A stretch of DNA of 11,673 nucleotides, taken from contig JAJRYP010000003.1 in assembly GCA_024275695.1 (NCBI GenBank), forward strand, positions 1 through 11,673. Reading direction: 5' to 3'. The notes under the pieces are model-generated. The model saw nothing but the letters and a program-made list of their open reading frames with translations, was not told where the DNA came from and ran no database searches. Below are positions 1-5,887 of this stretch, one piece after another. Position 1 is the first letter of the stretch; every line of letters starts with the position of its first letter. The translations under genes were made by a program, and so were the position numbers. The stretch comes from Patescibacteria group bacterium. Its GTDB lineage: Bacteria > Patescibacteriota > Gracilibacteria > UBA1369 > PNNO01.

Positions 1-250
1 AACCACCGTAATTAGGTGCCGCCACGTTAATTACTCCTGCTGTAACATCTCCCGCATCAACAGCAGTCGCCGACCATAAACTAAATCGGAATGTATGCGC
101 AGTTGTAATTGCTGTTGATCCCAAGTTATCGAGAAGTCTTCCTTCGTAAATAAACTTTTCGGGTACCGATGTCGCAGCATAAGCAACATTGCTCATAAAT
201 ATTGCAAAAGCAATTAAATTAACTGTTTTTAAGATTATTTTTTTCTGCAT
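1..250 (-). CDS. Secreted surface protein, N-terminal part (runs off left edge)
   Basis: Reading the minus strand from the ATG at 250-248 gives 83 codons with no stop up to the window edge, so this is a partial gene. It opens with a signal peptide: basic MQKK, a hydrophobic core to about residue 22, and a likely AYA|AT cleavage after residue 25. Next come the motif KFIYEGRLLDNLG (residues 33-45) and then HTFRFSLWSA. This resembles the 'YQGRLxDxxG...FRFSLW' start seen in many bacterial secreted, fibre- or adhesin-like proteins, so an extracellular role is likely. The start lies 16 bases inside the 3' end of the preceding minus-strand gene, which implies co-transcription and possibly coupled translation. 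The exact family and full length cannot be seen. Confidence 0.75.
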   Translation of the reverse strand, partial: MQKKIILKTVNLIAFAIFMSNVAYAATSVPEKFIYEGRLLDNLGSTAITTAHTFRFSLWSATAVDAGDVTAGVINVAAPNYGG

Positions 251-1707
251 AATGTAAAAAATGTTGCTAATGAAAATAAAAGGAAAATACTAAAAGAAAC
301 CAGGTACATATAATTAGTATTCTCAGTAGATTTCCCCAATTGCATTTGTTGAATTGAACCTAAGTCTGCTTTTAAATATTTTAATTTTGATTGTATTTTT
401 AATTCATTTTGCTTTTGTGTTTCTGTAAGGACATACGATTCACCTTCTTCAAGTTTAAAAATTATTTCCTGATAATTTGTTTGAACAAGTAAACCATCCT
501 GCTTTGATAAAGCATATAAAGTAACCTTGTATTCACCATCTTCGAGACTCTGTGGCGAATATATTTCAAAATTTCCATCCCGATTCGATACAACTGCCGA
601 AACATCTACAAAACTTTCATTTTCCCACACGGCAACTACCCCATAATAAGCTCCGGTATTTCCGTTAATTTGAATAATATTGTTTTCGGAATTCAATTGA
701 CCATCTTTCGGAAGCGACACCTCGAGGGGTTCATATTCAAGCGAGCTGTCGATAGTTATAATTTCCGCCTCCGTCTGAAAATTATCATCATAAAGCAAAC
801 GTACTTCATAAGTTCCGTCTTCAAATTCAACTTCACTGATTTTTACAAAATTATCATCTTCCTTTACTGCAAGAAAGAATAGTCCAAAAGAAACAAAGGG
901 ATCGGTTTTAGTTATTTCTATTTGAAATATCGGATTTTTCGCATGTCCGACAAATAAGGGGGCTTTCTCCGTATAAATCAATCCTTCAATATTTGAAATT
1001 CCCAAATAATCTTCAATTTCATTATGAATTAACGGATTCAAACCATAGATAAGCGCTTCTTCGCAATCTTCAATTCCGTCTTTATCTGTATCGGACATAT
1101 AAGGATTTGAACCCAGAAATTTATTTTCGAATGAAAAACTACACGCATCGGCATCTTCTCCACGAATATCACCTTGCGGAGAAAGCAGTTTTGCCACAAG
1201 TTTTGGCGGAACTTCAGCATCTTCCGTAGCTTTTCGATAAAGATCTTCGAAAGCATCATAGAAAGGCTTATCCGAAGATGGATGCAAATTTAAATCTTCA
1301 ACCGCTTCGTCTTCAATATCTTCTTCAATCGCGATTAACATTGCAGTGTCGGATTCGCCGCTATCGGGCCTTTCAGGTCTCCCCCCGGCAACAGATCCGC
1401 CTCCACCTGTCGGAGTACTCGAAGTCCCCCCTGATTCTATATCAATCGCGCTATTGCTATCCACAACACTGTATGAATTTGATTCTGCCGTTCTATCCGT
1501 CCAATAAAGATTACTCATATCCATGGAATACGAAGAACTTTCCAGGGTATCTGCGTTATTTGAGAAACTTAAAGATTCGTCATTTAGTGAATAATTTGAA
1601 CTAAAAGAGGAAGCATAAGCTGTACGCACAAAGACATTGGTAAGTAAAAATACTGTCACCAAAATAAAATAAACTTGTTTTTTTGTTTTTGTTTTATTCA
1701 AAATCAT
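235..1707 (-). CDS. Signal-peptide surface protein with calcium-loop motif and C-terminal membrane anchor
   Basis: This is a 490-residue exported protein of unknown function. Residues 1-32 form a signal peptide (KTKTKK, hydrophobic core, TAYA). Residues 35-88 hold three degenerate copies of an S-x-x-Y-S-[LMV] unit (SSNYSL, SSSYSM, SNSYSV), a style common in CPR surface proteins. A Gly/Ser/Pro linker (about 92-118) and an acidic stretch follow. SDTDKDGIEDCEE at 205-217 is a thrombospondin-3/EF-hand-like DxDxDGxxDxxE calcium loop. Two beta-rich, Ig-like segments follow (about 249-320 and 332-419), each with a similar [FL]EDG-x-Y-x-V strand. A polar, probably helical stretch leads to a membrane helix at about 466-486 ending in CRKK, so most of the protein lies outside the cell with a short basic tail inside. 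A clear promoter lies just upstream. Its ligand or partner is unknown; the next gene, also secreted, overlaps its end. Confidence 0.75.
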   Translation of the reverse strand: MILNKTKTKKQVYFILVTVFLLTNVFVRTAYASSFSSNYSLNDESLSFSNNADTLESSSYSMDMSNLYWTDRTAESNSYSVVDSNSAIDIESGGTSSTPTGGGGSVAGGRPERPDSGESDTAMLIAIEEDIEDEAVEDLNLHPSSDKPFYDAFEDLYRKATEDAEVPPKLVAKLLSPQGDIRGEDADACSFSFENKFLGSNPYMSDTDKDGIEDCEEALIYGLNPLIHNEIEDYLGISNIEGLIYTEKAPLFVGHAKNPIFQIEITKTDPFVSFGLFFLAVKEDDNFVKISEVEFEDGTYEVRLLYDDNFQTEAEIITIDSSLEYEPLEVSLPKDGQLNSENNIIQINGNTGAYYGVVAVWENESFVDVSAVVSNRDGNFEIYSPQSLEDGEYKVTLYALSKQDGLLVQTNYQEIIFKLEEGESYVLTETQKQNELKIQSKLKYLKADLGSIQQMQLGKSTENTNYMYLVSFSIFLLFSLATFFTLCRKK

Positions 1708-1733
1708 TAAATTTTTCTAAAATTTTTCCTAAA

Positions 1734-1762
1734 ATTATAGCACAAAAAACATTGTTTTACAA
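1734..1762 (-). promoter_or_regulatory. Extended -10 promoter of the surface-protein gene
   Basis: On the minus strand, TTGTAA (1762-1757) and a perfect TATAAT (1739-1734) are separated by 17 bases. TG at 1742-1741 makes an extended -10 (TGCTATAAT). The expected transcript start near 1727 gives a leader of about 20 bases before the ATG at 1707. No Shine-Dalgarno sequence lies within 15 bases of the start; the only AGGA (1730-1727) sits at the transcript start itself. Confidence 0.7.
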
Positions 1763-1793
1763 CAGTCAATAGCTTATTTCAGACAATTTAAAA

Positions 1794-2702
1794 TTAAATT
1801 TTCCACTTCTCCAAATGTTCCAACGCCTCTTCTAAAGTTGGCATACCAAGACGACCTCCGATTTTTTTACATTTCAATCCTGCACAAACATTCGAAAACA
1901 TCATATTTTTCCTAAGATCCCAATCCTGAAGTAAACCGTAAAGAAATGCTCCGTGAAATACGTCTCCGGCACCGGTTGTATCAACAATTTTCCCAACATC
2001 ATACTCCGGAACAGTAGTGCAAGTCATGTCTCCTTGTTCCATTCCGATCGCACCATATTTTCCAAGAGTGATAATCGCAATTTTGGCACCAAATCCAATA
2101 AAATCTTTCAGAGCCTTCTCATAATCCCGACCAAATTTTTCTTCAACAAAACGTCTGGAAACAATCAAAATATCCGCATGATGAACAAATTCTTCCGAAT
2201 TGGGAGTATGAGGCTCCGCATCGATACATGTTTTTACTCCATTCTCACGCGCGAATTTAACCAATTCCAAATTTTCCTTGGGGAAATGCGCATCCGAATG
2301 GATAAATTTTGCATTTTTTATTGTTTCATACATCTCATCACAAAGTTTCATCTCCTCCAAATCTCCCCTATCGGCAATAATTGTACGACTACCTTTATCA
2401 ATAATGATGCTTGAAAGTGCCGGCGCTTTATCTTTCTGAACAACGATACACCCGGTATCAACACCTTCTTCCTTTAATGTTTCAATTGCACATTGACCGA
2501 TGGCACCCTTGCCGACGGTCCCGATAAAGCCCGTTTTCGCGCCAAGTCTGGCCAAACAGGCTATTGCGTTTGCCGCTTGACCGCCACCCTGAATAGACGA
2601 AAAAGTCGGAACAACCTTTTCATCCTTTTCGGGAAAATGGTCAACCACATTCAAATGATCAACTGTTGTGCCCCCTATTCCTACTACGTCATATTGCTTC
2701 AT
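1794..2702 (-). CDS. PfkB-family sugar/nucleoside kinase
   Basis: A 302-residue, full-length member of the ribokinase/PfkB family, soluble enzymes that move phosphate from ATP to a sugar or nucleoside hydroxyl. The first family signature is visible at 39-64 (GGGQAANAIACLARLG, then GFIGTVG). The second is at 241-252 (DTTGAGDVFHGA), where Asp247 is the expected catalytic base in the anion-hole motif GAGD. The N-terminal strand with VGIGGTTVDH and the VSRRFVEEKF segment also fit the fold. The GGGQAANA substrate lid is nearer to sugar kinases of the ketohexokinase/sulfofructose-kinase type than to classical ribokinase (GGKGANQA), but the substrate cannot be assigned from sequence alone. The gene stands alone, with its own promoter that would place the transcript start at or next to the ATG. 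Its other neighbours give no metabolic context. Confidence 0.9.
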   Translation of the reverse strand: MKQYDVVGIGGTTVDHLNVVDHFPEKDEKVVPTFSSIQGGGQAANAIACLARLGAKTGFIGTVGKGAIGQCAIETLKEEGVDTGCIVVQKDKAPALSSIIIDKGSRTIIADRGDLEEMKLCDEMYETIKNAKFIHSDAHFPKENLELVKFARENGVKTCIDAEPHTPNSEEFVHHADILIVSRRFVEEKFGRDYEKALKDFIGFGAKIAIITLGKYGAIGMEQGDMTCTTVPEYDVGKIVDTTGAGDVFHGAFLYGLLQDWDLRKNMMFSNVCAGLKCKKIGGRLGMPTLEEALEHLEKWKI

Positions 2703-2708
2703 ATTTAG

Positions 2709-2738
2709 ATTTTACATTATTTTGCAATCATTTATCAA
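2709..2738 (-). promoter_or_regulatory. Promoter of the PfkB kinase gene, probably giving a leaderless transcript
   Basis: On the minus strand, TTGATA (2738-2733) and TAAAAT (2714-2709) are 18 bases apart. Only six bases separate the -10 from the ATG at 2702, so transcription would begin on or within a base of the start codon. The elements interleave with the divergent yhhQ promoter (2722-2750), so the two promoters probably compete for polymerase. Confidence 0.55.
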
Positions 2739-2750
2739 TGATGCTATATT
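2722..2750 (+). promoter_or_regulatory. Extended -10 promoter of yhhQ
   Basis: TTGCAA (2722-2727) and TATATT (2745-2750) are separated by 17 bases, with TG at 2742-2743 giving TGCTATATT. The predicted start near 2757 leaves a leader of about 32 U-rich bases with no Shine-Dalgarno sequence. That leader is too short for a preQ1 riboswitch, the element that often controls queuosine transporters. Confidence 0.55.
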
Positions 2751-2788
2751 CCGCTTAAGCTTTTTTTATTCTCTTACAAAATTTTCGT

Positions 2789-3490
2789 ATGAGCAATGAG
2801 ATTATTTTCATAATTCAAATCCTCATCGGACTCGGTTTCACGCTAATAGCCTTTCGTATCGGTTTTCATTGGTTGCTGGCATTAATAGCGGTGCAGGCGG
2901 TTTTAATGAACATTTTTGTTTTAAAAATGATGAATATTTTCTCATTGGAAGTTACAGGTGGAAATGTTTTATATGCTTCAATTTTTCTTGGAACCGATAT
3001 TATTTGCGAACATTTTGGCAAAGAAAAAGCCAGACAGGCGGTCTGGATTGGATTTTTCGCATCCGTTTTTTTAATAGTAATGTCTCAATTAATTATTTTG
3101 TATACCCCAAGCGTACTTGATGAAGGAAACTTTTTACATAACACACTCGCAACTATTTTTGAAACAACTCCGCGAATTGTGGCTGCTTCGATGGCTTCAT
3201 ATTTAATTTCCCAACACCTGGATATATCGATATTTAATTTCATCAAAAAAACTACAAAAGGAAAATTCTTATGGCTTCGAAACAATGCATCAACTTTGAT
3301 TTCTCAGTTAGTTGATACAGTCTTTTTCACTTTCGTAGGTTTATATGGCATTGTGGCAAACGCGGAAAATGTATGGCAAATAATCCTGTTTACATATCTA
3401 TTAAAAGTTATTATCGCTCTTGTAGACACACCGTTTATTTATCTATCAAAAACAAGCTTATTTAAACCAAAAAAAGCCAATCAAGTATAA
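2789..3490 (+). CDS. yhhQ: Queuosine precursor transporter, YhhQ family
   Basis: A 233-residue polytopic membrane protein with about six hydrophobic segments, the usual size of the YhhQ (Vut_1) family. The hallmark family stretch is intact: TGGNVLYASIFLGTDIICEHFGK at 56-78, here broken by no insertion or stop, followed by ARQAVWIGF. Later motifs also fit: RIVAASMASYLISQ (129-142), LWLRNNASTLISQ (161-173) and DTVFF. Family members import the queuine precursors preQ0/preQ1 through the inner membrane for modification of the wobble base of GUN-anticodon tRNAs. No queuosine biosynthesis gene or tgt is present in the window, so a salvage role is inferred. The gene is monocistronic, transcribed divergently from the PfkB kinase, and converges on rpmB. 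Family assignment is strong; the exact substrate (preQ0, preQ1 or queuine) is open. Confidence 0.92.
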   Translation: MSNEIIFIIQILIGLGFTLIAFRIGFHWLLALIAVQAVLMNIFVLKMMNIFSLEVTGGNVLYASIFLGTDIICEHFGKEKARQAVWIGFFASVFLIVMSQLIILYTPSVLDEGNFLHNTLATIFETTPRIVAASMASYLISQHLDISIFNFIKKTTKGKFLWLRNNASTLISQLVDTVFFTFVGLYGIVANAENVWQIILFTYLLKVIIALVDTPFIYLSKTSLFKPKKANQV

Positions 3491-3493
3491 TCG

Positions 3494-3561
3494 TCTCGCT
3501 TTCGCGAACATTTTATCAAAAATCTATTCTTATGACGCAGTAGATATGTCGTTCGCGGAGA
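3494..3561. repeat. Long-loop inverted repeat downstream of yhhQ
   Basis: CGCGAAC (3503-3509) pairs with GTTCGCG (3551-3557). TCTC (3494-3497) pairs with GAGA (3558-3561) across a five-base bulge. The 41-base loop contains a smaller stem, ATCTA (3522-3526) with TAGAT (3541-3545). TTTTT follows shortly at 3565-3569, so it may end yhhQ transcripts, but the long loop is unusual for an intrinsic terminator. Confidence 0.4.
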
Positions 3562-3570
3562 TGCTTTTTG

Positions 3571-3612
3571 CAAAAATCAACCGGCAACGGAAAACCGGGC
3601 ATATGATTTTTG
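3571..3612. terminator. Bidirectional terminator between yhhQ and rpmB
   Basis: CAAAAATCA (3571-3579) is the exact inverse of TGATTTTTG (3604-3612). Inside, CCGG (3581-3584) can pair with CCGG (3595-3598). A GC stem flanked by an A-tract and a T-tract on both strands is typical of a shared intrinsic terminator for convergent genes. It starts just past the rpmB stop codon. The internal loop is asymmetric, so its efficiency is uncertain. Confidence 0.6.
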
Positions 3613-3616
3613 AAAA

Positions 3617-3811
3617 TTATCTCATTCGCTTATTTAGAATTCTAAGACCGTGAGCTGAAATTTTCATTTTTTCCCATTTTCCGGTTTGAGGATTAAAAAC
3701 CCTTTTTGTAACCATGTTAGGAAGAAATCGCCGTTTAGTCTTACGATTTGAATGACTTACATTATGTCCTGTAGTAGGTCGTTTGCCTGTAATTTCACAT
3801 ACTTTTGACAT
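3617..3811 (-). CDS. rpmB: 50S ribosomal protein L28 (bL28)
   Basis: A 64-residue, very basic protein at the usual length of bL28. Its N-terminal half carries the family signature: CEITGKRPTTGHNVSHSNRKTKRRFLPN from residue 5, with the characteristic GxxVSHSNRKTKRRFxPN core in this region. The C-terminal half has the conserved RVFNPQTGKW and the SAHGLR..NK segment, which contacts 23S rRNA. Only one cysteine (Cys5) remains, so this is the zinc-free type. It is a structural component of the large ribosomal subunit and stands alone here, not beside rpmG as in many bacteria. A promoter and an inverted repeat lie upstream and a bidirectional terminator lies right after its stop. Confidence 0.95.
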   Translation of the reverse strand: MSKVCEITGKRPTTGHNVSHSNRKTKRRFLPNMVTKRVFNPQTGKWEKMKISAHGLRILNKRMR

Positions 3812-3830
3812 GCTTTGCTTCGTTTAAGTG

Positions 3831-3868
3831 CCCTTGTATTTTACTCAAAAAACTTGAAAAAGCAAGGG
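3831..3868 (-). promoter_or_regulatory. rpmB promoter spanned by an inverted repeat
   Basis: On the minus strand, TTGCTT (3865-3860) and TAAAAT (3843-3838) lie 16 bases apart, and the transcript start near 3831 would give a leader of about 19 bases. CAAGGG (3863-3868) and CCCTTG (3831-3836) form an inverted repeat whose arms bracket the -35 and the start site. That is a plausible operator or a small mRNA hairpin, though six-base arms could be chance. Confidence 0.4.
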
Positions 3869-3883
3869 AGACACACAAAGCGA

Positions 3884-3912
3884 TTGATTTTTTCGCATAA
3901 ATGTGGTACTAT
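3884..3912 (+). promoter_or_regulatory. Extended -10 promoter of the 3940 gene
   Basis: TTGATT (3884-3889) and TACTAT (3907-3912) are separated by 17 bases, with TG at 3904-3905 giving TGGTACTAT. The predicted transcript start near 3919 lies downstream of the in-frame ATG at 3901, which decides in favour of the ATG at 3940 as the real start. The leader is about 20 bases, AT-rich, with no Shine-Dalgarno sequence. Confidence 0.6.
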
Positions 3913-3939
3913 ACATTACAAGCTAATAATCCAATTATT

Positions 3940-4461
3940 ATGGCTAACAGATCAGAACCGGAACAACAAGGAGCTGAGTGGTCCAGCCCTGATATAGCAG
4001 AAGTTGGCGCTACAAAAAAAGAGAGTCCCGTTCCTGCAATTGCAGATATTACAAAAAAAGATATTTACGGTACTATTGAAGGAGAAACTTCTTCCGACCT
4101 GGTGGACAAAGTTGTTCAATTCGAGAAAGAGGTTTTTGACAAAGCAAAAAATGAAACTCAACCTGATCCTGAAATACTTGCAAAAGCGCTTAAGGCAAGA
4201 ATCGAAGCAGCTACCGAGCTTGCCGCAAAAAATGCTGAAAAAATGCAAAAAATAGCTAATTTTTGGGAAAGACAGTTAGTTCGTTTACGAAAAGGAGGAA
4301 AAGCATTATATCAAGGAGGAAGAGGAGTTGGAAAAGGAGCTTTGGAAATAGCCGGAGGGGTATGGGATTTTTCATGGGAACTTTTCGGAAGAGCATGGCA
4401 TGGCGTAATACGCGGCTTCAAGAAAGGGCGGAAAAAAACCGATGAACAATTAAAAGATTAA
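3940..4461 (+). CDS. Hypothetical helical protein with basic C-terminus
   Basis: I do not recognise this 173-residue protein. No signal peptide is visible. Residues 1-55 are polar and probably flexible. Residues 56-120 are rich in Ala, Glu and Lys and look strongly helical, possibly coiled coil (DKVVQFEKEVFDKAKN, then ALKARIEAATELAAKNAEKMQ). A Gly-rich turn (GGKALYQGGRGVGKG, about 119-133) precedes an amphipathic, Trp-rich segment (VWDFSWELFGRAWHGVI, 141-157) and a basic tail (RGFKKGRKK). The Trp-rich segment followed by positive charge could dock on the inner face of the membrane; this is inference. The start at 3940 was preferred over an in-frame ATG at 3901 because the latter falls inside the promoter. 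The gene forms an operon with the small gene that starts nine bases after its stop. Confidence 0.7.
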   Translation: MANRSEPEQQGAEWSSPDIAEVGATKKESPVPAIADITKKDIYGTIEGETSSDLVDKVVQFEKEVFDKAKNETQPDPEILAKALKARIEAATELAAKNAEKMQKIANFWERQLVRLRKGGKALYQGGRGVGKGALEIAGGVWDFSWELFGRAWHGVIRGFKKGRKKTDEQLKD

Positions 4462-4470
4462 TCATCAATA

Positions 4471-4680
4471 ATGGACAGACTACTCTTCATACATATCGAA
4501 ATTAAGCACGTACTTGATATACTTCATTTTATTGAACCTAACATGAAAATTAAGCTCATGGCAGCTATCGACAATCTTCCATATGAAAAATTGCTTGAAG
4601 TTCTTAAGAATTTATATAAAATTGAACGGGAATATTTTCAACTTCTTGTAGAAAAACCACAGGAAATAAAAGAATCATAA
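4471..4680 (+). CDS. Small hypothetical helical protein
   Basis: A 69-residue protein with no recognised family. It appears to be nearly all helix: alternating hydrophobic and charged residues (DRLLFIHIEIKHVLDILHFI, then KIKLMAAIDNLPYEKLLEVLKNLYKIEREYFQLLVEK) suggest two or three amphipathic helices that could form a small bundle or a dimer. There is no signal peptide or membrane helix. It follows the preceding gene by nine bases with no promoter between, so the two are likely made together and may interact. There is no Shine-Dalgarno sequence. Coding is supported by the tight spacing, length and regular amphipathic pattern rather than by homology. Confidence 0.6.
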   Translation: MDRLLFIHIEIKHVLDILHFIEPNMKIKLMAAIDNLPYEKLLEVLKNLYKIEREYFQLLVEKPQEIKES

Positions 4681-4747
4681 GACACGAAGCAAAGCTGAGT
4701 GTCTCGCTGAGCTAAGGCGAAGCGTAAACGTGAGCACAGCGAACTCC
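4681..4747. other. GC-rich structured spacer
   Basis: This stretch between two genes is clearly richer in G and C than the AT-rich spacers elsewhere. It can fold: TCGCTG (4704-4709) pairs with CAGCGA (4737-4742), and GACAC (4681-4685) can pair with GTGTC (4699-4703). TGAGC occurs twice (4708-4712 and 4731-4735). There is no T-run, so it is not a standard terminator. It may be a dispersed intergenic repeat, but no second copy is present in the window. Confidence 0.35.
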
Positions 4748-4768
4748 TTAATAATTAAACACATCTCA

Positions 4769-4900
4769 ATGACAAATAAAAGTTCTTCAAAGCAACACGG
4801 ATTATCTACCGCAAATCAAACACGTCCTAAAAGCAAACTTAGAAAACGTCGCAATAAAGCAAAAGCCAGAGCAAGGAGAGAAGCTGGAAACGCAAAATAA
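4769..4900 (+). CDS. 43-residue very basic micro-protein
   Basis: ATG at 4769 to TAA at 4898-4900 encodes 43 residues, of which 15 are Lys or Arg and only one (Glu38) is acidic. The N-terminal third is polar (Ser, Gln, Asn). Residues 19-37 are densely basic, with the core KLRKRRNKAKARARR. Such composition is typical of small ribosome- or nucleic-acid-binding proteins, but it matches no family I can name. It lies between the small helical-protein gene and ftsQ on the same strand. A weak AT-rich -10-like sequence (TAATAA, 4749-4754) precedes it without a convincing -35. A protein this short could be a chance frame. The composition in an otherwise unexplained gap and the following independent ftsQ promoter favour a real gene. 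Confidence 0.55.
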   Translation: MTNKSSSKQHGLSTANQTRPKSKLRKRRNKAKARARREAGNAK

Positions 4901-4904
4901 TCAT

Positions 4905-4933
4905 TTGATTTAGCTTACAACCGTCTGTAAGAT
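4905..4933 (+). promoter_or_regulatory. ftsQ-sbp promoter with palindrome in the spacer
   Basis: TTGATT (4905-4910) and TAAGAT (4928-4933) are 17 bases apart. CTTACA (4914-4919) and TGTAAG (4926-4931) form a perfect six-base inverted repeat with a six-base loop, overlapping the -10. This placement suits a repressor operator. It lies upstream of the expected transcript start near 4940, so it would act as DNA, not as an mRNA hairpin. No Shine-Dalgarno sequence precedes the ATG at 4961. Confidence 0.55.
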
Positions 4934-4960
4934 TAAAGAAGCCATTTTTAACTAGAAATC

Positions 4961-5872
4961 ATGGCTTTTTTTAAAAAGAAAAAAAGGAGAAGAGGTAAAG
5001 CCAAAACGCAAAGTCGAATCCAGGAAATTCGTTCACCGTATGCGCACAGAAAACTTGCCAAGAAAAAACTTCCAAAAAAATCCGGAAACAAAAGATACTC
5101 GGGCGAGCTGAAACTTTCACATAAACACCCGTTACCTGTTAAAAAGTGGCTAATAATCGTGATGGGAATTATCGCCATCGTTTTTGCTCTATATACGGTT
5201 GTCTTTACAAATTTTTTCCAACTAAGACAGTGGAAAATCTATGGTGACGATATCATTCAGGAAGAATCGAAATTTGAAGAATTTTTGGCGGTCCACAAAG
5301 ATAAAAATCTTGCATTTTTGAACACCGGAAAAATAGAATCGAATATTAAATCCCAATATCCTGAAATAAAAAACTTAAAAATTAAAAAAGTCTTTCCGGA
5401 CACACTCATCATGGAATATGAAAATTACTCCGAAGTGGCGAATATTTTTAATATTGTTGAAGATACGCAAAAAAAATTTGTTATTAATGAGATCGGATTA
5501 CTTGTTCAAGAAGATTTTGAAAATCCCAATCTACCTTACATAAAGATACGAACAGATAAAATAATGGAACTTTCCGAATTTGCGCTTTCAAGAGAAAAAC
5601 TGGAATACATTCTTGACGCAATTTACGATTTTGAAGATCTTTTCGGAATGAAGGTACTTGATGCGGAATATAAAGCAAAAGAACGAGAAGTGCATCTAAA
5701 AACGGAACGAGAATTTACTGTTTGGCTTGATATGGCCTTAACAATCCGGGAACAATACGACAAATTGAAAAAAGCACTGCCAAAATTGAACATTTATAAT
5801 GAAGCTCTTGAATATATTGATTTAAGAATCTCTAGCGTAAACGGCCAACGTGTGATATTTAAAAGAAGGTAA
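4961..5872 (+). CDS. ftsQ: Cell division protein FtsQ/DivIB
   Basis: A 303-residue bitopic membrane protein with FtsQ/DivIB layout. A cytoplasmic tail (1-62) precedes one membrane helix (about 63-84). The extracytoplasmic POTRA domain spans about 86-155: QLRQWKIYGDDII, then NLAFLNT, YPEIKNLKIKKVFPDTLIMEYENYSEVA, the usual 'P-x-I-K-x-x-x-[IV]-x-[KR]-x-[FW]-P-x-T-[LI]' pattern. The beta domain ends with YIDLRISSVNGQRVIF (285-300), matching the family's 'DLR...g.v' strand. FtsQ links FtsL/FtsB to the divisome and regulates septal peptidoglycan synthesis. The tail is unusual: 24 of 62 residues are Lys or Arg and only two are acidic. The following gene is sbp, as near Firmicutes divIB, but ftsA, ftsZ and mur genes are absent. 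Confidence 0.85.
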   Translation: MAFFKKKKRRRGKAKTQSRIQEIRSPYAHRKLAKKKLPKKSGNKRYSGELKLSHKHPLPVKKWLIIVMGIIAIVFALYTVVFTNFFQLRQWKIYGDDIIQEESKFEEFLAVHKDKNLAFLNTGKIESNIKSQYPEIKNLKIKKVFPDTLIMEYENYSEVANIFNIVEDTQKKFVINEIGLLVQEDFENPNLPYIKIRTDKIMELSEFALSREKLEYILDAIYDFEDLFGMKVLDAEYKAKEREVHLKTEREFTVWLDMALTIREQYDKLKKALPKLNIYNEALEYIDLRISSVNGQRVIFKRR

Positions 5873-5887
5873 TATAACCGTTTTTAT

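Noticed and set aside
2751..2788. PreQ1 riboswitch ahead of yhhQ
   Set aside because: The leader of about 32 bases is too short and shows no pseudoknot-like pairing or C/A-rich tail.
3491..3562. Possible tRNA in the yhhQ-rpmB spacer
   Set aside because: The length and nested stems are suggestive, but there is no T-loop TTCRA with a five-base stem, no D-arm and no proper acceptor stem on either strand.
3901..3939. Upstream in-frame ATG at 3901 as the start of the 3940 gene
   Set aside because: It lies within the -35/-10 promoter (3884-3912) and ahead of the predicted transcript start near 3919; the ATG at 3940 fits the leader length of other genes.
3812..4695. Eleven-base inverted match (CGAAGCAAAGC) between the rpmB leader (3812-3822) and the spacer at 4685-4695
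   Set aside because: In a window of this size dozens of 11-base matches are expected by chance, and the flanks do not extend it.
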